NCBI GenBank assembly: GCA_005240105.1
Contig: SBAT01000322.1
Location: 1 to 6,455 of the forward strand
Reading direction: 5' to 3'
DNA from: Chloroflexota bacterium
Lineage (GTDB): Bacteria; Cyanobacteriota; Vampirovibrionia; Obscuribacterales; Obscuribacteraceae
Length of the DNA: 6,455 nucleotides
Position 1 is the stretch's first letter. Every line of letters starts with the position of its first letter. The position numbers were made by a program, and so were the translations under genes. The notes beneath the pieces are model-generated. The model ran no database searches. It was not told the DNA's origin and saw only the letters and a program-made list of their open reading frames with translations. Below, one piece after another: positions 1 through 6,019 of the stretch.

Positions 1-346
1 GTCACCAGCCGTAGTCGAACGCGCAACTATCCTGGGCATGAAATACATCTATCAGGGACACCTTAACAAACTGGCATCTTACGAGGAAATCCTCGGCAAG
101 TCCGGCGTCAATGACACTCAAACAGCCTTTATCGGCGATGATTTTCCAGATGCCCCACAGATTAACCGTGCCGGACTGGGCATAGCTGTCGCCAATGCGC
201 GCCCGGAGATTAAATCGACCGCTGATTATGTAACGAATCTCTCCGGTGGTGCAGGCGCTGTCCGCGAGGTAGCGGAGCTAATCTTAAAAGCCCAAGGGCA
301 CTGGGATGCGGTTTTAGCCAAATATGGCTTAGAACGCGGAATTTAA
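1..346 (+). CDS. kdsC: 3-deoxy-D-manno-octulosonate 8-phosphate phosphatase (KdsC), C-terminal part
   Basis: This HAD-superfamily phosphatase hydrolyses Kdo-8-phosphate to Kdo and phosphate in the cytoplasm, a step in making the inner core of lipopolysaccharide. Only about the last 114 codons are present. The frame is open to the left edge (first full codon at base 2), so the ATG at 38 is internal. The visible part begins 'SPAVVERA', which in KdsC lies just after HAD motif II. It continues with 'YQGHLNKLASYEEIL', containing the motif III lysine, then the acidic Mg-binding motif IV 'GDDFPDAP', and ends with the family's 'GGAGAVREVAELILKAQG' tail, which reaches the active site of neighbouring subunits in the tetramer. 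The nucleophile motif DxDG lies outside the window. The usual partners kdsD and lptC are not visible; the next gene is unrelated and 104 bases away. The family assignment is strong. A broader YrbI-type HAD phosphatase is the only real alternative. Confidence 0.9.
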   Translation, partial: SPAVVERATILGMKYIYQGHLNKLASYEEILGKSGVNDTQTAFIGDDFPDAPQINRAGLGIAVANARPEIKSTADYVTNLSGGAGAVREVAELILKAQGHWDAVLAKYGLERGI

Positions 347-360
347 TCAAAGAAAATTGC

Positions 361-389
361 TTGAAACGAGCCGCGGCAGAGAGTTTTAT
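361..389 (+). promoter_or_regulatory. candidate sigma-70-type promoter for the 451-1107 gene
   Basis: TTGAAA (361-366, 5 of 6 matches to the -35 consensus) is followed after 17 bases by TTTTAT (384-389, 4 of 6 matches to the -10). It sits in the gap after kdsC, 61 bases before the GTG start at 451. This is sequence likeness only. Read-through from kdsC is equally possible, because no intrinsic terminator is visible between the genes. Confidence 0.3.
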
Positions 390-438
390 CTATGCCTGGG
401 TATAAAGTCAGTGCCAGTAAAAATTGACTTATTCCCCT

Positions 439-445
439 GGGAGGG
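439..445 (+). promoter_or_regulatory. strong ribosome binding site that fixes the GTG start at 451
   Basis: GGGAGGG lies with its GGAGG core (440-444) six bases before GTG 451. The longer frame opened by TTG at 424 would place this site inside the coding region, and ATG 460 would be 15 bases from it, so GTG 451 is the best start. Confidence 0.7.
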
Positions 446-450
446 TAACC

Positions 451-1107
451 GTGTCACGAATGGATCGTCGCGATAAGTTAGCTCTGGATGAGTCTTATCG
501 TTATTACCGCCTCCTCGACCAACATATCGAAAATCCGGACCTTTATCGGCTTGCCCACTGTCTCAAGGTAGTTAATGCGGCACTGTCGATAGCGGAGAAC
601 GGGCACTTCAAATTAACCAGGCAGCTCTGGCGCCGCATCCAGCAAGCCATGTTCGACAAGATGATCACCAGCTTCCCTGGACACCTGGTAGTAATGGGTG
701 TTGATGGCCAGCACGTGCCAGCCAAATCCCAGTTTCCCGAAGATGGATATGTCGAATTCTATCCCGAGCGCTGCCGTCGCGCAGACGACATTTTCCGTAT
801 GGAGATTAAACACCTCTATCCAGCAACCGTAATGAATATCACTCAAGCCTGGCTCAACAAGGGCGCCAACCTGACTCCTGAGGACTTCCCGCCCGTCGAA
901 TGCACGGAAACGGCATGTCCTATGAAGCCAATGATCCTGGGACAGGAAGTATTAGATGAAGAGTCCACAAAGGGTCGCGAGAAAGCCTACGGCGAATGGT
1001 GGGACCTGTATTGGCAGGCGTACTGCACTAAAGATAAACACATGCGTACAACACTTTTCAAAACCATGGATCAGCTAGAAGCCGTCTGGGGTAATCTTTA
1101 TTATTAA
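451..1107 (+). CDS. hypothetical protein, 218 residues, unrecognised family
   Basis: I do not recognise this protein. With the GTG start at 451 (GGAGG six bases upstream) it has 218 residues and no signal peptide or membrane segment, so it is probably cytoplasmic. The N-terminal 75 residues are charged and look helical ('YRYYRLLDQHIENPDLYRLAHCLKVVNAAL'-like pattern). The middle is mixed ('VVMGVDGQHVPAKSQFPEDG', 80-99), followed by 'YPERCRRADDIF' and 'HLYPATVMNITQAWLNKG'. A short Cys-containing motif, CTETACP (C151, C156), precedes an aromatic-rich C-terminus (Y180, W183, W184, Y187, W188, Y191, W213, Y217, Y218). Codon use resembles its neighbours and the frame is unbroken over 657 bases, so it is very likely a real gene. 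It stands alone: kdsC ends 104 bases upstream and the next gene is 193 bases downstream, probably with its own promoter. The context gives no function. Confidence 0.8.
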   Translation: MSRMDRRDKLALDESYRYYRLLDQHIENPDLYRLAHCLKVVNAALSIAENGHFKLTRQLWRRIQQAMFDKMITSFPGHLVVMGVDGQHVPAKSQFPEDGYVEFYPERCRRADDIFRMEIKHLYPATVMNITQAWLNKGANLTPEDFPPVECTETACPMKPMILGQEVLDEESTKGREKAYGEWWDLYWQAYCTKDKHMRTTLFKTMDQLEAVWGNLYY

Positions 1108-1125
1108 CGCTCCGGTTCCGACTAC

Positions 1126-1141
1126 GCGTTATGAATAACGC
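1126..1141. repeat. stem-loop GCGTTAT-GA-ATAACGC
   Basis: A perfect 7-bp inverted repeat with a 2-base centre (effectively a TGAA tetraloop) begins 18 bases after the stop codon of the 218-residue protein gene. No T-run follows (TTCGTCTCC), so it does not look like a standard intrinsic terminator. It may protect the mRNA 3' end or be part of a repeat element. Confidence 0.5.
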
Positions 1142-1187
1142 TTCGTCTCCACCTTCGCTTGCCGTCCAGCAACCCACGCTCCATTTC

Positions 1188-1207
1188 GGATTGCTCTATC
1201 GCAATCC
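1188..1207. repeat. stem-loop GGATTGC-6 nt-GCAATCC
   Basis: A perfect 7-bp inverted repeat encloses the loop TCTATC and is bracketed by direct repeats CTCCATT. No T-run follows. It lies about 55 bases before the putative promoter of the radical SAM gene, so it could be a regulatory site or part of an interspersed repeat. The sequence alone does not decide. Confidence 0.5.
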
Positions 1208-1261
1208 TCCATTCTCGCTGTAGCTTGTTGTTCGCTTATTGGGGAGGGCTTGTTCTTAAGT

Positions 1262-1270
1262 TGTTATACT
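1262..1270 (+). promoter_or_regulatory. candidate extended -10 promoter for the radical SAM gene
   Basis: TGTTATACT matches the extended -10 form TGnTATAAT, with TATACT (1265-1270) 5 of 6 to consensus. There is no good -35 at the usual distance, which is typical of extended -10 promoters. Initiation near 1277 would give a 5' leader of about 24 bases. No clear Shine-Dalgarno precedes ATG 1301 (TTAATTACCC). Confidence 0.4.
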
Positions 1271-1300
1271 GGGAAATATAGGCTTGGCGCTTAATTACCC

Positions 1301-2434
1301 ATGATTGATGAAAGTTTAGTTGGAAAATATCCCGGTCGCTGGTGGCATCCAGTGGAAGATGGCGCGCGCATCAAGTGCAATCTTTGCCCGCGTCAGTGTG
1401 TCATGAAAGACGGCGACAGGGGTTTCTGTTTCGTGCGTCAAAATATTGGCGGCGAAATGATCTTAACTACATACGGCATGAGCACCGGCTTCTGTGTTGA
1501 TCCAGTAGAGAAAAAACCTTTAAACCACTTCTTGCCGGGCTCCAGTGTTTTATCATTCGGCACTGCTGGATGCAACCTGGGATGCCGCTTCTGTCAAAAT
1601 TGGTCAATCAGTAAATCCCGTGAGATAGCAGCGCTTTCAGAGAAAGCCACACCTGATGAAATTGCCGAAGCAGCAGTCAAGCTTGAATGTAAGTCGGTGG
1701 CGTTTACTTACAATGATCCTGTGTTATGGGCGGAATATGCAATCGACACGGCCAAAGCCTGTCACGAGCGGGGTATTAAGACAATTGCCGTCACAGCGGG
1801 ATATATAACGCCCGAGGCGCGACCGGAATTTTATTCGGTGATGGATGCAGCTAATGTAGATCTGAAGGCCTTTACAGAACTCTTCTACCAACATCTCTGC
1901 CTGGCACATCTTGATCCGGTCCTCGATACACTCAAATGGTTGAAAAAAGAAACTGGCGTTTGGTTTGAAATTACCAATCTTGTAATCCCCGAGGAAAATG
2001 ATTCGGCCGAAGAAATCGCTCGCATGTGCGATTGGATTTTGAACAATCTTGGCGATGATGTGCCTATACATTTCACCGCCTATCATCCAGATTTTAAATT
2101 GAATAGACCGCCAACTCCACACGCAACGCTTATCAGGGCCCGCAACCAGGCAATCGAAGCTGGAATTAAATTTGCCTACGTAGGAAATGTCTATGACGTG
2201 GAAAGGGAGAGTACTTATTGTCCCAAATGCCATGAGTGTCTGATAGAGCGTGACTGGTTTGAACTTGGCGTTTATCGGCTTAAAGGCAATAAGTGCAGTT
2301 TTTGCAAAACAAAAATTCCCGGCATATTCGAGAAAAACAAGGGAAACTGGGGCAGAAACCGCCTTCCTGTGGTCATTAACCACGATGATGTCCATCCGGG
2401 ATTACCAGGGCGCTTGCAGTGCGGTGGGCCGTAA
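1301..2434 (+). CDS. amrS: AmmeMemoRadiSam system radical SAM enzyme (AmrS-like)
   Basis: A cytoplasmic radical SAM enzyme of 377 residues, related to pyruvate formate-lyase activating enzymes (COG1180 group) and named for its common linkage to AMMECR1 and Memo proteins. The [4Fe-4S] cluster motif CNLGCRFC (C91, C95, C98) follows the typical 'LNHFLPGSSVLSFGTAG'. An N-terminal cysteine set (C26, C29, C33, C43, in 'CNLCPRQC...GFCFVRQN') and a C-terminal zinc-ribbon-like set (C307, C310, then C332, C335 before 'KIPGIF') are both characteristic of this subfamily. Other landmarks are 'FTYNDPVLWAEYA' (135-147), 'DLKAFTELFY' (187-196), 'YHPDFKLNRPPTP' (261-273) and 'YVGNV' (293-297). The length is slightly above the usual 330-370 because of a short tail after 'PGIF'. 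ATG 1301 fits the family N-terminus. The companion AMMECR1 and Memo genes are not in the window. The family call is firm; I give no substrate, as its physiological reaction is not something I can state securely. Confidence 0.92.
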   Translation: MIDESLVGKYPGRWWHPVEDGARIKCNLCPRQCVMKDGDRGFCFVRQNIGGEMILTTYGMSTGFCVDPVEKKPLNHFLPGSSVLSFGTAGCNLGCRFCQNWSISKSREIAALSEKATPDEIAEAAVKLECKSVAFTYNDPVLWAEYAIDTAKACHERGIKTIAVTAGYITPEARPEFYSVMDAANVDLKAFTELFYQHLCLAHLDPVLDTLKWLKKETGVWFEITNLVIPEENDSAEEIARMCDWILNNLGDDVPIHFTAYHPDFKLNRPPTPHATLIRARNQAIEAGIKFAYVGNVYDVERESTYCPKCHECLIERDWFELGVYRLKGNKCSFCKTKIPGIFEKNKGNWGRNRLPVVINHDDVHPGLPGRLQCGGP

Positions 2435-2489
2435 AATAGGTGTAGGGTATATGATTGATACGTAGGCTATGAGCTAAGGTTTTTAATTT

Positions 2490-2497
2490 GAGGAGAG
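2490..2497 (+). promoter_or_regulatory. ribosome binding site deciding the ATG 2502 start
   Basis: GAGGAGAG has its AGGAG core at 2491-2495, six bases before ATG 2502. The adjoining GTG at 2499 is only three bases away, so ATG 2502 is preferred. Confidence 0.65.
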
Positions 2498-2501
2498 TGT
2501 G

Positions 2502-2780
2502 ATGCTGAACGTGAAAGCCCTAAAAACTCTTTTCCTGAGCGCTTTAACAGCTCTAACCTTTGCAGGAATATCCGAGCTTGCTACTTTTGCTCAAACTGCA
2601 AGCCCTAGTAATATGCCCACAGTTAAACCCAAAGTCGATCAGCTTGGCTCCATGGAACAATTACCAACAGAGGACAAAACAATTCTTTTTCTAGTCTTGT
2701 TCCTGCAAGTTGGCTTCTCTATATTTGTCGCTGTTGCCTTAGCCAGCCATTTAAGCATGCCACCAAGACACAAGAGCTAA
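2502..2780 (+). CDS. small exported membrane-anchored protein, unknown function
   Basis: I do not recognise this 92-residue protein. Residues 1-30 form a typical signal peptide: K5 and K8, a hydrophobic core ('LFLSALTALTFAGI'), and a plausible cleavage site TFA|QT after residue 30. A polar, Pro-rich stretch follows (31-60, 'SPSNMPTVKPKVDQLGS'), then one strong transmembrane segment (about 61-83, 'ILFLVLFLQVGFSIFVAVAL') and a short basic tail (PPRHKS) expected in the cytoplasm. If cleaved, it would be a single-pass protein with a short 30-residue exported N-terminus. A clear ribosome binding site supports expression. It starts 67 bases after the radical SAM stop codon and may be cotranscribed with it, but nothing links their functions. 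The next small ORF begins 9 bases after its stop codon in the same frame. Confidence 0.72.
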   Translation: MLNVKALKTLFLSALTALTFAGISELATFAQTASPSNMPTVKPKVDQLGSMEQLPTEDKTILFLVLFLQVGFSIFVAVALASHLSMPPRHKS

Positions 2781-2789
2781 GTCCTTACT

Positions 2790-2960
2790 GTGGAAAGAGT
2801 TCTCTCCTTCATCCTCGGACTGGTTTACATAGGCGGCGGAGCATTCTTTATTCGCAGTTCAATAGCTGCGCGTAATTTCTTAATAGCGGTCTTCATTGGC
2901 ATATTTGGTATCGCCATTGGACTGTTCCTGTGCTACGCAGCCTTTCTGCCTCCTAGCTAG
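2790..2960 (+). CDS. small two-TM hydrophobic protein (56 residues), putative
   Basis: A 56-residue frame opens at GTG 2790, 9 bases after the previous gene's stop codon, and ends at TAG 2958-2960. It encodes two hydrophobic segments (about residues 5-21, 'LSFILGLVYIGGGAFFI', and 30-53, 'FLIAVFIGIFGIAIGLFL') joined by a short polar turn (RSSIAARN), a helical hairpin typical of small membrane proteins. No good Shine-Dalgarno precedes the GTG, so translation may depend on coupling to the gene before it. It is in the same frame as that gene, so suppression or loss of the TAA at 2778-2780 would fuse the two. The last 8 bases overlap the end of the convergent VIT-vWA gene. The even hydrophobic pattern and position support a real gene, but its short length and weak start leave doubt. 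Confidence 0.5.
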   Translation: MERVLSFILGLVYIGGGAFFIRSSIAARNFLIAVFIGIFGIAIGLFLCYAAFLPPS

Positions 2961-5832
2961 CTGCTCTGACATATAGCACATCTACCATATCGACAAGCTT
3001 CTCTAATTTCTCAACAGCTATGACACCAGTTACAACTAGTGCTTGTTTATTTGGCACTGCATTTTGCAATCCTAGTTTTGTCAATTCGCTTATGATTGCC
3101 GGGGAAATTTTAGCAACAAGGATGCGGACATTTATACTGCCGTTGTGGATTTCAATTCCGGCGACCTTGCCGTTCTTCAGCCCACGGCCGTATGAAGCCA
3201 GAACTGCAATCAGTGATTTATCTAATTTCGACAAATCCTTATACTTCATTGACGAACGGTTATTCAATTCAATATTTCGGCTACTGAATACTCCTCTTCC
3301 GCCACCACCAAATAGATTGTAGTCAAACGTGAATTGAATATCCACATCACTTGGCGAACCCTCCGGCAGCGGCTTAAATGGTGAGGCTCCTTCAACAGCT
3401 TTCAAAGCCGCCTGATCAACAATTGCTATACCGGAGGGCTTCTCCAAGCGCAGATGTGAAAGGCGCCCGTCACTATGAACCTTGAATACAACAACTACTC
3501 GTTTCGACTCATTGCCTTTTGGCGGGAACCAAGCACGCTTAATACGCCGCTGCAAATCGGCCATGTACGGGCCATGGTCCACATCTTTCTGGGCAGCCAG
3601 TAATGGACGATTATCAACAATAGATAATGGACTAGGAGCTCCTGAGCCGTTGGCCCGTCCTCCACCATAGCCTGCGCCATAGAACCTTGTTTTAGAGCAG
3701 GCTTCCGCTCGACGAAAGCTTCCGCCGCCCACGGAACTACAAGCTGGCGGAGGCGGACAAGCAGCATCAGCGCAAGCGTCACCAAAAACACCTTCATAGG
3801 AGACACCGTCCGGCATTTCAACCGGCACAGTCACCGTCCTCGGCTTTCCACCTTCAACTATTGTTTTCTCTTCAACAGCCACAAATGACGTGTACTGGGT
3901 CATAATGTGATGTTCAAGAGCGGTGGCTACTATCTCCTTTTTCAATTCGTCCTTAACACCACCCTGTTGAGCACCAAACCAATCGGCCGACATCAGTTGA
4001 TCTACTTTAGCCCGTGCCCAAACCGACCCCAATACGGAGTTATCAATTTGTTTGGCTGGAAAGCTAACGGCCAGTTTTTCCATATACGGCTTGCCACCGT
4101 TGTATCCGGAAATAGTTACAGTACCGGCTCCGGCTCTGGTATAGCAGCCCTTTATGTATAGCGGTTTTTCCGCCCACACATCGGATACTTGTTGCGGGAA
4201 GACATCCTTCACAGCAAGCCCGCCAAAATCAATTTTTACATCGGTGAGGACGGGCGAAGAAATACGTTCATAGAATTTACGTCCAACCTCAGCTCCTGAG
4301 CTATTTAGCAAAACATACTCCGCTTCACCTCCCCCTTCTTTGGCCATCATGTCAATGAGCATCCTATTGACGCCATTGCCAGTGCCAAATGGAAACCAGC
4401 GAGAAGTGCCGCGCAATTTCTTCACCATGCCGATTATTTCAAAATCGTTGCCGACATAGCCATCTGTCATGAAAGTAACTATTCTCAAACGATTACCATC
4501 GGTTGGAATGGAAGCTGCCTTTTCCACAGCCGGCGCCATCCAGGTGCCACCATCGGCGCTAAGTCCGGCAATAAACTTTCTTGCTTGAGCGCGCATGGCA
4601 GCATCCGCAATTTCTGGTTTGTCGAAGAGAATCTTTAGGTGATCACTAAACGAAATGACTTGAAACGTATCATTGGCATTCATATGATCCAGGATGTAAC
4701 TCATAGTTTCCTTAGCTTTCTCCAGCGGCGCTCCGGACTGTGACCCCGAACAATCAATCAAGAAGATCATTTCTTTCGGTGCCACAGTCTCGGGAGTAAC
4801 GCGCTTTGGTGGCAAAATCATTAGCGAGAAGTAGCCTTTGTCGCCTGTTTTGTGCGTCAAATAACCACTTTTAAGTTTGTCCCCGGCAACTTGCCAGTTA
4901 AGAACAAAATCCTTATTGGGGATTGTCGCCTTGTCCTTCAAGGTGACTATAGCTTTCCGGTCTCCATTTTTCAAAATTGCCACTTCATGCAATTTCGATT
5001 GCAAATCAAGAATTGGCACACCGGCTTCAATGTCAACAGAAATTGAAATGTCATGCCCGGCACGTGTACCCTTGGGTGTAACAGGCGGCGTAATGCGTGA
5101 TCCATCAGGCACCCGATCGGTATCACCGGCAAAACCTGTTCCCTGCTTGCCGATTGCCTCACCAGGGATAAAACGCGGACCAACTACAGTGGGAAATGCA
5201 AAACTAAAATTGCCTGCTTCATAGGGCAATAAATCAACATATGAAATTGTAATTTCAATGGTTTCGCCGGGTTTTATGTTAGCTACCGACTGCGTGAATA
5301 TATTTGTTCTTTCCTGATCCAAAAGAGATGCAGCATGCCCTGTCGCCTTTGCCCGTTCATAGATTTCTCGCGCCTCTTCCCGCTTTTTGATTTCACCTTT
5401 AATTGTCCTTTTGCCTACCTTCATCAACATCTCATCCACAGCGCCTGTCTCGGAGAGTGGAAATGTATAGACAGCTTCAATTTTTTCCGAAAATGGGTTC
5501 TCAAACTGTTGTACAACTTTTACTCGGGACACAAATCCGGAAATTTCAGCCGATACATCCGTGTGCTTCAGAGGACACTTGCCCAACTGCTTGCCGCTAG
5601 GAGTGATAGCAGAAAGCGAACCGGAGTCTTCTTTACCAAATTGATCTATAGACTTAATAGGCTTGCCGCTGGCTGGTCGAGCAGCCGGAATTGAACCTAT
5701 TCTTTTTACTGACCTTACCTGCTTAATTGGCGTAGATTGTTGCGCATAGGCTAGCCAGGACGATGAGAGAATAAGTCCCAAAGACGCGACAAAGGTCAGG
5801 GCTCGCTGAGCCCTTTTAGAAGATTTAAACAT
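2953..5832 (-). CDS. secreted VIT / von Willebrand A domain protein with TonB C-terminal domain
   Basis: A 959-residue exported protein. A signal peptide (1-30) has basic residues, a hydrophobic core 'LTFVASLGLILSSSWL' and the cleavage site AYA|QQ. The VIT domain (about 80-205) shows 'VYTFPLSETGAV', 'GEIKKREEAREIYERAKATG' and 'NIKPGETIEITISYV', as in inter-alpha-trypsin inhibitor heavy chains. The vWA domain (about 352-520) has a complete metal-binding MIDAS: D360-x-S362-x-S364, T430 in 'GGTWM', and D457 in 'TDG'. The usual VIT-family tail follows, with 'SVWARAKVDQLM' and 'HHIMTQYTSFVAVEE' (604-655). Residues 684-735 are Cys/Pro/Gly-rich (C687, C692, C698, C712). A TonB-type C-terminal domain spans 756-840 ('YMADLQRRIKRAWFPPKG', 'DQAALKAV', 'SPFKPLPEG'), and an extra module spans about 862-959. 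Residues 31-75 are basic and Pro-rich. By family knowledge it probably acts in the periplasm or at the cell surface in metal-dependent protein binding; a transport role for the TonB domain is not shown. ATG 5832 has only a weak GGGGG site nine bases upstream. Its stop codon overlaps the convergent 56-residue ORF. Confidence 0.9.
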   Translation of the reverse strand: MFKSSKRAQRALTFVASLGLILSSSWLAYAQQSTPIKQVRSVKRIGSIPAARPASGKPIKSIDQFGKEDSGSLSAITPSGKQLGKCPLKHTDVSAEISGFVSRVKVVQQFENPFSEKIEAVYTFPLSETGAVDEMLMKVGKRTIKGEIKKREEAREIYERAKATGHAASLLDQERTNIFTQSVANIKPGETIEITISYVDLLPYEAGNFSFAFPTVVGPRFIPGEAIGKQGTGFAGDTDRVPDGSRITPPVTPKGTRAGHDISISVDIEAGVPILDLQSKLHEVAILKNGDRKAIVTLKDKATIPNKDFVLNWQVAGDKLKSGYLTHKTGDKGYFSLMILPPKRVTPETVAPKEMIFLIDCSGSQSGAPLEKAKETMSYILDHMNANDTFQVISFSDHLKILFDKPEIADAAMRAQARKFIAGLSADGGTWMAPAVEKAASIPTDGNRLRIVTFMTDGYVGNDFEIIGMVKKLRGTSRWFPFGTGNGVNRMLIDMMAKEGGGEAEYVLLNSSGAEVGRKFYERISSPVLTDVKIDFGGLAVKDVFPQQVSDVWAEKPLYIKGCYTRAGAGTVTISGYNGGKPYMEKLAVSFPAKQIDNSVLGSVWARAKVDQLMSADWFGAQQGGVKDELKKEIVATALEHHIMTQYTSFVAVEEKTIVEGGKPRTVTVPVEMPDGVSYEGVFGDACADAACPPPPACSSVGGGSFRRAEACSKTRFYGAGYGGGRANGSGAPSPLSIVDNRPLLAAQKDVDHGPYMADLQRRIKRAWFPPKGNESKRVVVVFKVHSDGRLSHLRLEKPSGIAIVDQAALKAVEGASPFKPLPEGSPSDVDIQFTFDYNLFGGGGRGVFSSRNIELNNRSSMKYKDLSKLDKSLIAVLASYGRGLKNGKVAGIEIHNGSINVRILVAKISPAIISELTKLGLQNAVPNKQALVVTGVIAVEKLEKLVDMVDVLYVRAAS

Positions 5833-6019
5833 AAGCTTTAGCCCCCATGGCTTTTACTGCATCTAGCCTACGCCTTCGAGGGTTGCCTGAAAACAGGGTT
5901 TTTCCTAGAACTACAAAAGGTTAAGACCGGTGAAGACAAGTAGAACAAGATTCTTAATCCGCTCAGCAATTCAATGATTGTGCAGGACAATAGTTCACCA
6001 GTTTCTTGCGGTTTTCAAA
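5833..6019. promoter_or_regulatory. divergent intergenic region between the VIT-vWA gene and the VOC gene
   Basis: This 187-bp spacer must hold the 5' signals of both flanking genes. On the minus strand, TTTTCA (5888-5893) and TAGGCT (5866-5871) lie 17 bases apart about 35 bases before ATG 5832. They match consensus at only 4 and 3 of 6 positions, so this is a weak promoter candidate. On the plus strand, TTGCCT (5883-5888) and TAGAAC (5906-5911) also lie 17 bases apart but are weak and far from the start at 6020. No clear operator or riboswitch is visible. Confidence 0.3.

Larger units (their letters stand above)
1108..1300 (+). other. intergenic spacer with two stem-loops, possible dispersed repeat
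   Basis: This 193-bp spacer has no convincing gene. Besides the two perfect 7-bp stem-loops listed separately, it holds a direct repeat CTCCATT (1179-1185 and 1207-1213) that brackets the second stem-loop. The region is pyrimidine-rich on the + strand (many 'CTCC', 'CTTCG', 'CTTG' words), unlike the flanking coding sequence. Such composition and folding is seen in small interspersed palindromic elements, but only one copy is present here, so the repeat nature is inference. Confidence 0.35.

Noticed and set aside
38..346. Start of the first gene at ATG 38
   Set aside because: The frame is open to the left edge and the codons before 38 encode KdsC-like sequence ('SPAVVERATILG'), so ATG 38 is an internal methionine.
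370..377. GCCGCGGC perfect palindrome after kdsC as terminator or operator
   Set aside because: It has no loop and cannot form a stable hairpin, and a single 8-bp palindrome is too short to call an operator.
424..450. TTG 424 as start of the 218-residue protein gene
   Set aside because: It would place the strong GGGAGGG ribosome binding site inside the coding region; GTG 451 is correctly spaced from that site.
1724..2395. 223-residue open frame on the minus strand
   Set aside because: It lies wholly antisense to the radical SAM gene, whose product matches its family throughout; the antisense protein has no recognisable features.
2250..2465. 71-residue open frame on the plus strand
   Set aside because: It overlaps the zinc-ribbon end of the radical SAM gene in another frame and its translation has no recognisable feature.
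3495..3821. 108-residue minus-strand frame with hydrophobic start
   Set aside because: It overlaps the linker and TonB part of the large gene in another frame on the same strand; the large frame explains the sequence better.
5335..5694. 119-residue open frame on the plus strand
   Set aside because: It is antisense to the signal-peptide and VIT part of the large minus-strand gene, which is strongly supported.
5886..5903. CCTG-AAAA-CAGG hairpin followed by a T-run, as an intrinsic terminator
   Set aside because: The stem is only 4 bp, a G separates it from the T-run, and no plus-strand gene ends upstream of it.
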